From Paenibacillus marchantiophytorum (GTDB lineage: Bacteria; Bacillota; Bacilli; Paenibacillales; NBRC-103111), in contig NZ_BMHE01000031.1 in NCBI RefSeq assembly GCF_014640555.1, forward strand, positions 26,811 to 90,810: a DNA stretch of 64,000 nucleotides. The letters are read 5' to 3'. Below, piece by piece: positions 1 through 8,821 of the stretch. The notes under the pieces are model-generated. The model searched no databases. It saw only the letters and a list, made by a program, of their open reading frames with translations, and was not told the origin of the DNA. The position numbers and the translations under genes were made by a program. Positions within the stretch are counted from its first letter, which is position 1, and each line of letters opens with the position of its first letter.

Positions 1-145
1 CTAGGCGCACAGAACAGTTCGTCGTTCTTGGACCTGAGGCACCTTTGCCATCTGTATGCTTTTGTTTATGGATATGTGGGTTGGACAAGGAATATGCTGA
101 GGTTGAAATATTTAGGGGTAATTAAACCTGCCCCAAGGTCAGTGA

Positions 146-357
146 ACCTTGAGGGCAAGCCCCCCTTTTTACGAACTCAATACCCTTTATTTGATCAAAA
201 TGGTTCATTTTGAAAATCCAATGAATTCCAGATGCGTTATTTCAAGTAAACGATCACCATTCCGCCTATAAATTGCTCGATAACGCCGATTCAGTTCATT
301 AGGTTTTCAAAGTAGCCATTTTCTCGTCTATAAGCATCATCCAGTTCATTAGAATGA
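146..357. repeat. dispersed intergenic repeat, copy 1
   Basis: About 190-210 bases that recur at 30052-30235 and 32540-32766. Shared landmarks are 'acgaactcaataccctttat', 'ttttgaaaatc.aatgaa', 'gataacgcc', 'cagttcatta' and the invariant 'attttctcgtctataagcat'. Copies 1 and 3 also share the flank 'gcaagccccc'. No ORF is conserved between copies, so this is a non-coding repeat of unknown origin. The right end abuts a coding remnant. Bases 1-145 show nothing I can assign. Confidence 0.8.
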
Positions 358-564
358 CAGATTGATGGTGAGGCTCCCGCTGTATATGAAGCTAATGCTA
401 CTCTATATCCTCTTCATACTCACCAGCAAATTCAAAAAAACTTTCGGCAAGTACATCATGGAATCCCTAACCTTTCCTACTATGATGATAGCTCCCGTTC
501 TGTCATATCTACAATTCCATGGGCTGAAGAAATAATAAAACGTCTATCCCAATTTATAGATTAG
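358..564 (+). pseudogene. C-terminal coding remnant, unknown family
   Basis: An open frame of 68 codons ends in TAG at 562-564 and runs back without a start codon to a TGA at 355-357, exactly where the dispersed repeat ends. The translation has normal protein composition, for example the blocks LYPLHTHQQIQKNF and STIPWAEEIIKRLSQFID, so it reads like the tail of a real protein whose 5' part has been lost. I do not recognise the family. It overlaps the convergent 57-residue gene by a few codons in the shared hairpin. Confidence 0.4.
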
Positions 565-572
565 GATAGACG
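531..572 (-). terminator. intrinsic terminator, two-sided hairpin
   Basis: A 9-bp stem, CGTCTATCC/GGATAGACG (541-549 with 564-572), is followed on the minus strand by TTTTATTATT. It closes the 57-residue gene/helical-repeat operon. The stop codon of the 57-residue gene lies inside the stem. Confidence 0.7.
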
Positions 573-717
573 TTAAATAAATAGGTAATAGCGTCCCTGT
601 TGCTTCTAGAAGATCATCAATCGAATACTCTTCATCCCGGACTTCAACCGTTTGTTTTTCAAAGTCAATAATAACGTGGTTGTTATTTATCTTTTGAAGT
701 ATTTTTTGGGGGATCAT
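544..717 (-). CDS. small 57-residue acidic protein, unknown
   Basis: A 57-codon frame with an ideal ribosome site: GGAGG lies eight bases before the ATG at 715-717, and the start is two bases after the TAA of the upstream gene, implying translational coupling. The translation begins MIPQKILQKINNN and has an acidic middle (VRDEEYSIDDLLEATG), with a hydrophobic tail. Its coupling suggests that it works with, or is regulated with, the helical-repeat protein. I do not recognise it, and no function is proposed. The spacing, ribosome site and composition make it likely real. Confidence 0.6.
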   Translation of the reverse strand: MIPQKILQKINNNHVIIDFEKQTVEVRDEEYSIDDLLEATGTLLPIYLTSILIYKLG

Positions 718-719
718 GC

Positions 720-2315
720 TTATTCCTCCAGTGTAAATAACGAATACTTTACTTCCTTAAGTCGCAGAACCCGCTCCCTCACAGACTCATTCGGTTCGAT
801 TTCAGCCAATTTATTCAACGCTATAACAAGTTCATTGCCCCAAGAAGAAGCCTCCCAAGCCTCCAATGCTTTGAGCGCCATATTTCGGTTACTCGTCACC
901 GGACTGTTCAGCCCTACCGCAAGTAGTCTTTTGCCCATCCCTTCGTATTCATCTAACCTTTGAAGAATGCCTAGAAGGCAACGATGAGGAACATATTCTT
1001 GGCCTAATCCCATTTCATCTTTGGGACCTGTAGCGATTTCTTGCAGCGGCAAATGATCTTCAGCCAATTGAACTAGTTTCTCTATACGCTGCAGATCGTC
1101 TGTTTTCATGAGATCGTAATAAAATGACTCTTGTAGTGGGTTCGTAAGTAACTGGGTGTAGAGTGCATCCCAACTATCAATGCCTAACTTTTTAGCGCAA
1201 ACAACACCATAATAACGGTCTACTCGATCAGTTGAATTAACGGCATCAATAACAAGGCTCTCCCATTTTGATAATGTAATAATTCTTTGAGAAGCCGCTA
1301 AAATTTCCATTCGCAACTCCTCCGTCCATCCCAAGGACATCCGTTTCTCCCACATTTCGTCTGTGTGACTCAATAGGTCGCGTATCTCCAAAATCACCGA
1401 TAATGGTTTTAAGGCATTGCACATAGTATATGATAATCTCAAATAGTTAGAAATGACTTGTGGTGCATGCTCATAATCATCGATATCCTCAGCAGGACCT
1501 CCGTTTAACAACGCCTGTATGATATCTGTAGCTCCTTCATATAATTCGCTATCTACTTGCTCCGACGAAAGTGCAGCGTGCAATTCCCCATTTCGCGCGC
1601 AAATACACGCTAGATATTCATTCATTACACTGTTCTGACAACCTTTACGCAGCAGCCACTGTTTAATCTCAGGAGTACTCGGCTCGAGCCTTTCGACGAT
1701 ATGTATTTTCCCCCAACCGTTAACATCCTTAACTAATTCAAAGAGAACGTTATTCTCATCCTCCATCCCATTCTGAATGGCAACTGTAGCATATAATGTG
1801 AATTCTTCATGTTTGCCTAGCGTAAGAAGCAGCTCTTTTACGTGTTCATTTTGAAATAGCCCGAGTAAGGCAATCCCGAATTTAACCACGTTGCGATGGG
1901 CTCCGTTTTCAGCCAACCATTTTCCCTCTGAGAATACATGTTCAGGATTAACCCCCGGGTGCTTGCGCAGTTCTTCTAACACTGCATCTATTTTACCGCC
2001 AATATCCGCTTTAATGAGCTTTCTGTAGATTGCTTTTCGCAAGGAACGTCTTGGCTTTCTGGACTGCTTTGCTAGTTGATGAACCAACTCCCGTAACTCA
2101 TCCGTCAGGTTGCCACGCGCAGCATGATGACCCATCGCGCCATCCATACCACCAGCCACCCAGCGCATTTTACTTCCAGCCCAATACTCTTCATCATCTG
2201 GCAAAGATGTGTTGATTAATCTCCCCTCATCCTTAATTTGTTTTTGAATATAGGCATATATAGAGGTTTCGCCCTCCCAAGGTGCGCGCATTGCTTTATT
2301 GAAGAAAATTACCAT
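720..2315 (-). CDS. helical (HEAT-like) repeat protein, cytoplasmic
   Basis: A 531-residue soluble protein with no signal peptide or membrane segment. Most of its length is strings of amphipathic helices of about 35-40 residues (for example NVVKFGIALLGLFQNEHVKE and TLYATVAIQNGMEDENNVLF), as in HEAT/ARM-type scaffolds. Similar Bacillus proteins have, I believe, been labelled 'limonene hydroxylase', but nothing in the sequence supports a hydroxylase. The start at 2315 is chosen because AGGTG lies about nine bases upstream. It is coupled to the 57-residue gene downstream. Its promoter region carries the 45-base element also found ahead of the Y RNA/Ro locus, so the two may be co-regulated. A protein-binding scaffold is an inference from fold only. 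Confidence 0.6.
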   Translation of the reverse strand: MVIFFNKAMRAPWEGETSIYAYIQKQIKDEGRLINTSLPDDEEYWAGSKMRWVAGGMDGAMGHHAARGNLTDELRELVHQLAKQSRKPRRSLRKAIYRKLIKADIGGKIDAVLEELRKHPGVNPEHVFSEGKWLAENGAHRNVVKFGIALLGLFQNEHVKELLLTLGKHEEFTLYATVAIQNGMEDENNVLFELVKDVNGWGKIHIVERLEPSTPEIKQWLLRKGCQNSVMNEYLACICARNGELHAALSSEQVDSELYEGATDIIQALLNGGPAEDIDDYEHAPQVISNYLRLSYTMCNALKPLSVILEIRDLLSHTDEMWEKRMSLGWTEELRMEILAASQRIITLSKWESLVIDAVNSTDRVDRYYGVVCAKKLGIDSWDALYTQLLTNPLQESFYYDLMKTDDLQRIEKLVQLAEDHLPLQEIATGPKDEMGLGQEYVPHRCLLGILQRLDEYEGMGKRLLAVGLNSPVTSNRNMALKALEAWEASSWGNELVIALNKLAEIEPNESVRERVLRLKEVKYSLFTLEE

Positions 2316-2360
2316 CCATGATCACCTATTCCTTTTATTGATGTTGGTCTACTAGATCCA

Positions 2361-2405
2361 TTTTCGCTGATTTGGTGGATAGTGAACATGGTGGAAGTAT
2401 AACGA
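2361..2405. promoter_or_regulatory. 45-base element, copy A (upstream of helical-repeat gene)
   Basis: Aligns without gaps to 10898-10942 with 33 of 45 identical positions, including the unbroken core GAACATGGTG and then AAGTAT and CGA. Short inverted ends (TTCG...CGAA) flank it. On the minus strand a TTACCT-17-TATACT sigma-A-like promoter overlaps its upstream end, which places the conserved core at and just after the likely transcription start of the 720-2315 operon. It may be an operator or a conserved 5' leader. Confidence 0.6.
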
Positions 2406-2424
2406 ATTAGGGAATTTAAGGTAA

Positions 2425-3345
2425 CTAGACTTCTCTCTTCTGTTCAGGATGATAAATGATTCTAACATAGTCTGAATCCCTGCTATCCATGTCACCAAGA
2501 TAAATCCGTTCATGCTCAGGAATTAATTCATATAATTCTTTCAGCTTGGTTCTGGCATATTCATCCGGATATTCGAGATATTCAAAATACATCTTTCTAC
2601 ATGATTCTAAGGTCGTTTCATGACCATTTAATTTGTGATACATATCCATCAGTTCCTTAAACTTCTCCATGGGCTTTGCCGAATATGTTGATTCAGAAAA
2701 AGTAACTTCGCCAAAATTTTCAAAGTGTATAACTGTAGGAACTTCAATATTTGTAAATAAGGTGCCATCTTCAAATAATTTTTCAATTTCTTCTAACCTG
2801 TAGTTCAACTCAAACTCGGAAGTATAACAAACCACACTCCCATCCATATATATAACTAGATTAGCTAAATAACATCTCTGATTATGTCTTAAAAAGATTG
2901 TGAACCCGTCCCCCTCAGTTGTTTCGTAAAATAACTCTCTCTTTACATAGAATTCCTTGGCTTGGGGTGAATAGCTTACACGCCTCTGTTGCAGTAACTC
3001 CTTTTCTTCTCTAGAGATCGTGTATAGGTTATTTAGCTTGGGATTAAGCAGTTTAATTATATTTTTTATATACTTAAAGTAACTTTTTTTGTCATATTTC
3101 CAATTTGCAGACTTCACTTTGAACGCACCTAGCCCATGAATTGAAATAATTTCTCCATCGGGTACTTGGGGGATCAACCAATTGCGTTTTATTTTTTCTT
3201 CTAACCCGTCTAAATCAACCAGCTCCCAACAATTAACCATTCCATCTTCGTAGACATCAACATTCACATAGAAGTATTGCGAATTTTTGATGATACCCGG
3301 AACTCTAGTTCCTTCGACTGTTTTTTTGCGACTGATCTTCTGCAT
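2425..3345 (-). CDS. hypothetical protein with internal duplication
   Basis: A 306-residue soluble protein without a signal sequence. It contains two related segments: residues about 20-80 (YFYVNVDVYEDGMVNCW...HGLGAFKV) and about 155-220 (CYLANLVIYMDGSVVCY...ENFGEVTF). Each has a beta-strand pair with a 'Y.DG.V.C' turn followed by a charged helix and a 'GxGxFKV/FGEVTF' strand. This is a tandem domain of unknown function, possibly of the DUF7638 type. The ATG at 3345 is preferred over the upstream GTG because GAGGCGGTGG precedes it. It lies between the helical-repeat and ATP-grasp genes on the same strand, but the gaps are large enough for its own promoter. No function is assigned. Confidence 0.55.
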   Translation of the reverse strand: MQKISRKKTVEGTRVPGIIKNSQYFYVNVDVYEDGMVNCWELVDLDGLEEKIKRNWLIPQVPDGEIISIHGLGAFKVKSANWKYDKKSYFKYIKNIIKLLNPKLNNLYTISREEKELLQQRRVSYSPQAKEFYVKRELFYETTEGDGFTIFLRHNQRCYLANLVIYMDGSVVCYTSEFELNYRLEEIEKLFEDGTLFTNIEVPTVIHFENFGEVTFSESTYSAKPMEKFKELMDMYHKLNGHETTLESCRKMYFEYLEYPDEYARTKLKELYELIPEHERIYLGDMDSRDSDYVRIIYHPEQKREV

Positions 3346-3450
3346 AATTGCCACCGCCTCTGTTCTAATAAAATCTTTAAGCACTTTAACTGTTTTAACG
3401 AACTAACAATTCATATCTACACCATTTCACGATCTGCGCTCACAAATAGC

Positions 3451-4350
3451 CTACATGTGCCCTTTCATAAATCCATAAAATTCGCCAATGTTTGTATGAC
3501 TAGGCAATCCAGTAACCTGACCGTCCCCTGTTTCAATCACAATCCACTCACCACTAACTGTCTTAGCAATATCCATTGAAAAAAAATGACTCTTAATGCC
3601 TTTAGCCAAATTGATAAAAGGCTCCAAGTTAGGCCTCTCTAGCTGATAGGATGCTTCATCCCAATATTCAGCAATCGTCAATAATTCATGGTTCAGGAAA
3701 AATAACCTATACTCGTTAGATAGTGGCATTCCGCTTACAGGATGCTTGATTAAGTGTTCTAGTTCTACATATTCACGGAAAACAACCCCTCCATTAAGTT
3801 CCGTTCCCTGTCGCTCAATCAAATTATTGACCACGTATCTCACATGATTACGATCAGAAGCATCTGGTATAAAACAAGCATCTTCCCATTCATGTTTTCT
3901 TGACTTTACATAATCCTTGATCAGAATTGGTCGGTTACCAAATATACGTAATTCCTCATGAATGTTATCCAATTTATTATTTAGGAAGTGAATATCTTTC
4001 CAGATACTTAAGGGTGTTGCAGCTTGTATTACTTCATATGAGTTAGGAAAATAGTGACAATGTACGTATTCCTCAGGAGTATTGATTAAGATAAGATTCC
4101 TAACCTCCAAGGCTCTATACAACTGCTCGTAATTATCTGGCTTCATCATCCAGCCTCGATAAATAACAGTTTCCTGATTGTCTAGACTTGGAATCCGCTT
4201 AATTGCTTTCGAACAATTCCCTTCAAGTAAATCCTCTAATGAAAAAAGCTCCACTTTTATACCCAGCTCAATCGCTTTTCTATATTCAATCTCATAATCA
4301 GAATCGACCCATTTCTGGTTCAATGGATCGGAACAAAACAAGAATCTCAT
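3451..4350 (-). CDS. ATP-grasp domain protein
   Basis: A 299-residue protein resembling stand-alone ATP-grasp proteins (DUF4343-like). The N-terminal part is a Rossmann-like pre-domain (residues 1-110). The central part has the nucleotide-grasping strands (RPILIKDYVKSRKHEWEDA) and GGVVFREYVELE. The C-terminal end has the metal-binding segment FFSMDIAKTVSGEWIVIETGDGQ, with D/E and N/Q-type ligands as usual for ATP-grasp ligases. Such enzymes join a carboxylate to an amine through an acyl phosphate, but the substrate is not visible here. The ATG at 4350 has GAGGTG eight bases upstream, so the nine preceding codons are left out. It could modify a peptide or small metabolite, and no precursor gene adjoins it. 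Confidence 0.7.
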   Translation of the reverse strand: MRFLFCSDPLNQKWVDSDYEIEYRKAIELGIKVELFSLEDLLEGNCSKAIKRIPSLDNQETVIYRGWMMKPDNYEQLYRALEVRNLILINTPEEYVHCHYFPNSYEVIQAATPLSIWKDIHFLNNKLDNIHEELRIFGNRPILIKDYVKSRKHEWEDACFIPDASDRNHVRYVVNNLIERQGTELNGGVVFREYVELEHLIKHPVSGMPLSNEYRLFFLNHELLTIAEYWDEASYQLERPNLEPFINLAKGIKSHFFSMDIAKTVSGEWIVIETGDGQVTGLPSHTNIGEFYGFMKGHM

Positions 4351-4441
4351 TTCCCTACACCTCACATTTATAATCACTTCACAATCCTACCACATTCTGG
4401 AAACAAAGCTGTAAAGAGAGTTTAATTATACCCAAACGATA

Positions 4442-4473
4442 TAAAAAATGACCAACCCCTAAACTGGAGTTGG
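4442..4473 (-). terminator. intrinsic terminator after DUF1801 gene
   Basis: An 8-bp stem, CCAACTCC/GGGGTTGG (4452-4459 with 4466-4473), is followed on the minus strand by TCATTTTTTAT. Confidence 0.75.
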
Positions 4474-4490
4474 CCCCTATGAACTACGCC

Positions 4491-4874
4491 CTATTTCTTC
4501 GACTTACGTTTCGCCCGTTCGATATTCTCAGCCACCCTAAAAGCAACAATCCTGCCTATTAATTCATAAGGCAGCGGCTTGCCAAGCGGAAATTGTACAG
4601 ATCCCTTAGCCCCTTTGTAAGCGGCTAATTCCTCTTTAAAAGCCTCGATTCCGCTCGCCGCGGGATAAAATCCGATGTGATTTTTATAAGCCGCAAAATG
4701 CACTAGATTGCCATGCAGATCAAAAGTAGGCATCTGATAGCTGATTTTCTCCCTTGCTTCCGGAACCAATTCTTTGATAAATTGTCTCAACTCTGCAAGG
4801 ACCTCCTGAACATCAGCAGGAAATGTCGAGATATAGGCATCTGTTGATTCGTATGACGTCTTATTTCCTTCCAT
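4491..4874 (-). CDS. DUF1801 / YdhG-like protein (iron chaperone-like)
   Basis: A 127-residue DUF1801-family protein of typical length. Family hallmarks are visible: YISTFPADVQEVLAELRQFI near the N-terminus, EKISYQMPTFDLHGNLVHFAAYKNHIGFYP in the middle, and a Lys-rich end (KGSVQFPLGKPLPYELI...RAKRKSKK). Family members form a frataxin-like compact fold and one Bacillus relative was linked to iron delivery, but the biochemical role here is unproven. The ribosome site AAAGGAGAA precedes the start. It lies 53 bases after pnkp and may be read from the RNA-repair operon, ending at the terminator at 4442-4473. Confidence 0.8.
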   Translation of the reverse strand: MEGNKTSYESTDAYISTFPADVQEVLAELRQFIKELVPEAREKISYQMPTFDLHGNLVHFAAYKNHIGFYPAASGIEAFKEELAAYKGAKGSVQFPLGKPLPYELIGRIVAFRVAENIERAKRKSKK

Positions 4875-4927
4875 ATTTTCTCCTTTCGCAGGTTGATTTA
4901 GTAACTTTAATATACCATTTCAAGAAC

Positions 4928-7513
4928 CTACAACCTAGGATCAATTTCCTTCTCCTTAGCCACTTCAAACAACAAGTTCGCAACAACTTCCTGATAGGAC
5001 TCATTCTCCGGCACGATATCACTGAACTTAACTTGCAGCATTTTCTTTCCCAACCGATGTTCATTCAGGGAAGTGCGCAGCTTTTGTTTAATTGTCTTTT
5101 GCTTCATTAGCTTTTGGTACTTATGGGGAAACTTGTAGTCGTAGCCATAAATAATGGAAAGGTAATCAGCATTCCGAACTTTCATGTGCGGGGCAGCCCC
5201 AGATTCTGATGCCTCAGGCTTGATAACGACGCCCTCCATGTAGTTGTCTACAGTCAGCTTCGAGAAGTATTGTTCTGCCTTCAGGAGGCTATCCGGATTA
5301 GCCAAATCCAGCAAAAGGAATTCATCGTCAGATAGAAAACTGTACATCTCTGAAGTTTTCCATTCAGGCAGCAGCTCTTCGCCACTCTGATAAATCACTT
5401 TTAACAAGGCAAAAGGTTTGTAATCAAGCTCCCCGTCCTCTGCGTAGATGTCCAGCTGCCGTTTATACGTTTGATAGGCTTTCACGTGCTCCTCTAGTGG
5501 GACATAAGTCTCGCTAATTTCATGCAAATACTTATAATTTTGATACAAGTGAGAGCCGTACTTGTCATTTAAAACGGTCTTGGACATGTTGAATTGCTCT
5601 CTTTCAAAGTCACTGTTCCTATATTCATGAGTCAACTTGCCAAATGCTTCTTCAAAGCCATTCTCCTGCAAAAATGCAAGTTCACTCTCCAAAGCTTTCT
5701 CGATTGGTTTAAACTGCCTTTGAATGAGCCCATCGCCAAGTGCTTTCCACGGAAGAAGTTCTCCATCCAAAATAAGCATCTGAACTTGATTAAGCTCCAT
5801 ATATCCACTGAATTTAAGCAGCAGCTTCTGGTAAATGCCCGTCATATCTATTTGCTTTATTTGATAACCGTTACGACTTACCGCAAAACACTGCTCAATA
5901 TCCTCATGCAAATAAATGTTGCAGCGGGAACCCATATATTTAGGTTGTAAAACAACTTGCTTAACAGACTGCTCGGCAAAATAAGCTAAACCACGTTTCA
6001 AAGACTCAAGCTCATGCACCGTTTCGTCCTTGTCCGCAGGGGACATGGTCCCTGAAATGAAATTCACTTTATGTCGGGAAGCATAGTGCAATCTGCGAAT
6101 TTCCTCATCGTCCAGCTCTTGAACTGACACTTTCCGTTCTTCCATGAACATTGTCTTGAGTTCTTCCGTTACAATGACTTGTGGCGATTTGTAAGCTTTC
6201 ATAAAGGGCTTGAATGAGATGCTGACCGATGTTAACGCGTTGCCATGAACGCATCCAGTGTCGAGATGAATTTTGTTCTTAATGCGAACTGCGTTCTTAG
6301 CAGCGATATGCCCGAATAGGTGATAAGGGTGGTTCCTCACCGCTTCTTCCTTCAGGAAGCTAAGTTGGTTCTCATACGACGTTTCTCGGTCGATACGGAA
6401 GCTTCGCTGTTGTCGAAGCGAGTTAGTATCCATTTTGCCTATATATTTATTTCTACATGGAGCATGTGTGATGTAATAAGATGGACCATGAAGGCCAATA
6501 AACCTATAGAATGGTTGTGATTTGGTAATCAAATGGTCGAATTTCCCTCGCAGCTCTTCATCTTCTAGAAGCACCTGTGTAGAATCAAAATACGAATTCA
6601 GCATCTCTTGATTAACGCCGCTGATTTCCCCACGCAGGAATTTATATACGAAGTTCTCATGATTCCCGATAACCAAGATAAACGAATCTTGATTGGCATA
6701 AAGAAATTCAATGATTTCTTTGGTATTTTCGCCTTTATCTATCCAGTCTCCAGCCAGAATGATCTTCGTATTTTTCACCTTATCCGTTGCGACGAGCTGG
6801 TTATTGGCTATTTGGAATCCATAATCTAGCAATAGGCCTTTAAGCTCACCTATACATTCATGAACGTCGCCAACCGTTATATACTTGGCGTCTTGAGGTA
6901 GTATTGCAGCTAAATAGGCTGCCTGATCCTCGACAATGACTTGATAATCAGAGTTAGGAATGCAATCCTTTGGCGAATAAAAATCTTTGCTTCTCACTTT
7001 ATGCATTTTGGCATAGCCTTCCCTTGATAGAGAACCTAGAACCTCTTTTCGCAAACGATTAATATGATGGGTAATGAGCTTTTTGGAACGCTCGGATGCG
7101 TAATAATCTTCCCGTTTGCGATAGTCGAATAGGATGACTTCCAGGTTATAGTTGTTCTGATAAGCAATTTCACGTACTTTCTCTCGAAAGTCATCTGCCA
7201 AGCCGGTCGTGTCCACAACAACGAATTCCGCATTAATGGGAAAGGAGGTGACCATTCTTAATCTCTCAAATAACAGATGAAAAGCCTGTTCACTGGCCTC
7301 CAGCATTACTTGATCATATTTGTCGTACTCATAACCGAGTACATCCTGCCGAATGCTGTCTGAGGATAGGTACTGTACGTTCGTTTTATAGTTTTTCGCT
7401 GGATCTTCGAATTGAAGCTTAGGAATAAGAACTTCCTTGGCGAAGGTCGTTTTCCCACACTCTGTCGATCCAATCATCAAAAAAATCGTATGGATTTTAG
7501 TCCTAATCTCCAC
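4928..7513 (-). CDS. pnkp: polynucleotide kinase-phosphatase, RNA repair (Pnkp)
   Basis: Bacterial Pnkp, 861 residues (the Clostridium enzyme is about 870). It heals and seals cleaved RNA ends. Three domains are visible. The 5' kinase (about 1-165) has the P-loop GSTECGKTT at residues 15-23. The metallophosphoesterase (about 210-430) has GDVHE, AGDWIDKG and GNHE and removes 2',3'-cyclic and 3' phosphates. The ligase (about 480-861) has PKYMGSR (nucleotidyl lysine), DGELLPW, EGVVIKPE and KVR motifs. All catalytic motifs are intact. In known systems the ligase needs Hen1 to be adenylated and to seal, and hen1 lies three bases upstream on the same transcript. It acts in the cytoplasm on tRNAs or other RNAs cut by ribotoxins. 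Confidence 0.95.
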   Translation of the reverse strand: MEIRTKIHTIFLMIGSTECGKTTFAKEVLIPKLQFEDPAKNYKTNVQYLSSDSIRQDVLGYEYDKYDQVMLEASEQAFHLLFERLRMVTSFPINAEFVVVDTTGLADDFREKVREIAYQNNYNLEVILFDYRKREDYYASERSKKLITHHINRLRKEVLGSLSREGYAKMHKVRSKDFYSPKDCIPNSDYQVIVEDQAAYLAAILPQDAKYITVGDVHECIGELKGLLLDYGFQIANNQLVATDKVKNTKIILAGDWIDKGENTKEIIEFLYANQDSFILVIGNHENFVYKFLRGEISGVNQEMLNSYFDSTQVLLEDEELRGKFDHLITKSQPFYRFIGLHGPSYYITHAPCRNKYIGKMDTNSLRQQRSFRIDRETSYENQLSFLKEEAVRNHPYHLFGHIAAKNAVRIKNKIHLDTGCVHGNALTSVSISFKPFMKAYKSPQVIVTEELKTMFMEERKVSVQELDDEEIRRLHYASRHKVNFISGTMSPADKDETVHELESLKRGLAYFAEQSVKQVVLQPKYMGSRCNIYLHEDIEQCFAVSRNGYQIKQIDMTGIYQKLLLKFSGYMELNQVQMLILDGELLPWKALGDGLIQRQFKPIEKALESELAFLQENGFEEAFGKLTHEYRNSDFEREQFNMSKTVLNDKYGSHLYQNYKYLHEISETYVPLEEHVKAYQTYKRQLDIYAEDGELDYKPFALLKVIYQSGEELLPEWKTSEMYSFLSDDEFLLLDLANPDSLLKAEQYFSKLTVDNYMEGVVIKPEASESGAAPHMKVRNADYLSIIYGYDYKFPHKYQKLMKQKTIKQKLRTSLNEHRLGKKMLQVKFSDIVPENESYQEVVANLLFEVAKEKEIDPRL

Positions 7514-7516
7514 GTC

Positions 7517-8782
7517 CTAACCCTCCTTTTTTCTAAGAATAACGCCTTGTGTAGTCTGAATCTGATTAACCCCATCCCCGATGGCTACGAACTCCACGTC
7601 CATGTCATCTCCGATAGCCACCTGGTTGAACCACTGCTTGAACTCATCCTGACTCATTTCCCACTTATGATCATCGTGCCTAAATCCCGTTAGTTCATAG
7701 AAAGGGTTGAAGTCAGCATTCGGGGTTGTAATAATAAATTGTTCAAAAGCTACCTGCTTACAAATGTGCTCAATAAGCTCTTTGGCCTCATCTTGGCTCA
7801 TATGCTCAATAACCTCGGTTAATATTACATCAACCAGTTCTCCGTTATACTGCTCAAGAAAATGATCAATTGAGCGAAATGCAATAATATTATCTATTTC
7901 TCTTTGTTTCGCTTTGCGGTTGATGACTTCCAACAATTCCTCGTTAATATCAATGGCATAATAACAGTCTTCGATTTTCGAAGCATAAGGAATGGCATAG
8001 TACCCTTCTCCACAACCAACATCCAGAATTGCTTTATTAAAAGGCAATGCTCTGGCAATAAAGTTTCTCCGTTGAAGTCCCGTTCCGCCAAAATCAAATT
8101 TGATGTCGTAGCGGCTTGTTTTTTCTAGCTCATTTTTATACTTCTTGAAACGATCTTTGGATGGCAGGAAGTTTCTCACGAATAAGCTGCGAATATAGAA
8201 CGGTGCATCTATAACGTTGATGCTTTTGATATATTTGTCGAGAATGCTATCCGAAATATCAATAAACTCATTCCCGAACATGGATAGAAATAAACACAGC
8301 ACGCTGACCACATGAAGCAGTTGATAAAGACTTGTGCGTGTCGAAATCTTAAGGGAATAGCTTTTGTGAGCTTGATGCGTCAGTTCAAATGTAAAATCCT
8401 TCAGATGCTTCTCAAAAAACGCAACATAGCGCACCAGCTCAATATGAATCATGTTAATGAAAAATGAATGCTCATAACCTTCGATGTCTTGCTCGTTATG
8501 TACTTTCAATGGCGTAGAAAAGTACTCATTGATCGCATTTAAAGGAAAAAGCGGAGTGCTGTAGCGGGAGACATTGAGATATTCAAAGTTATCTTTCTCA
8601 TGCTGCTTATAAGAAATTTCGTTATCTGCATCTTTGAAATAAACGTTAAACGTAGCCTCGTTGGTATACCAGCCATACGACATTCCTTTGCGGACTGACT
8701 TGAGCATAAGGCCTGACTGTGGATTTTTCTTGATCATAAAAGAAAACTTAGGATTAGTGGATGTCACCTGAACAATTGCCAT
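7517..8782 (-). CDS. hen1: Hen1 3'-terminal RNA 2'-O-methyltransferase
   Basis: Bacterial Hen1, 421 residues. The N-terminal half (about 1-225) is the region that activates the Pnkp ligase in characterised systems. The C-terminal half is the methyltransferase, with the S-adenosylmethionine motif ILDVGCGEGYYAIPYA, the metal-binding EVIEHM and the later TTPNADFN. It methylates the 2'-OH at the break before Pnkp seals, which protects the repaired RNA from a second cut. The start at 8782 has GGAGGGAG upstream. It is directly followed by pnkp (three-base gap), so the two are one unit. Only about 40 bases separate it from the upstream terminator at 8822-8854, so expression probably depends on read-through. 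Confidence 0.95.
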   Translation of the reverse strand: MAIVQVTSTNPKFSFMIKKNPQSGLMLKSVRKGMSYGWYTNEATFNVYFKDADNEISYKQHEKDNFEYLNVSRYSTPLFPLNAINEYFSTPLKVHNEQDIEGYEHSFFINMIHIELVRYVAFFEKHLKDFTFELTHQAHKSYSLKISTRTSLYQLLHVVSVLCLFLSMFGNEFIDISDSILDKYIKSINVIDAPFYIRSLFVRNFLPSKDRFKKYKNELEKTSRYDIKFDFGGTGLQRRNFIARALPFNKAILDVGCGEGYYAIPYASKIEDCYYAIDINEELLEVINRKAKQREIDNIIAFRSIDHFLEQYNGELVDVILTEVIEHMSQDEAKELIEHICKQVAFEQFIITTPNADFNPFYELTGFRHDDHKWEMSQDEFKQWFNQVAIGDDMDVEFVAIGDGVNQIQTTQGVILRKKEG

Positions 8783-8821
8783 TTCTTATATCTCCCTCCA
8801 AATTCTTGGCATCCTATGCAC

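Noticed and set aside
28..213. 61-codon ORF at the left edge
   Set aside because: Runs into the dispersed repeat, lacks a ribosome site and has no coding-like conservation between repeat copies.
3411..3445. Third copy of the 45-base element
   Set aside because: Only the word CACCAT and a few more bases match; not above chance.
3451..4350. RiPP cluster with ATP-grasp ligase
   Set aside because: No precursor-like small ORF was found beside the ATP-grasp gene, and neighbours are unrelated.
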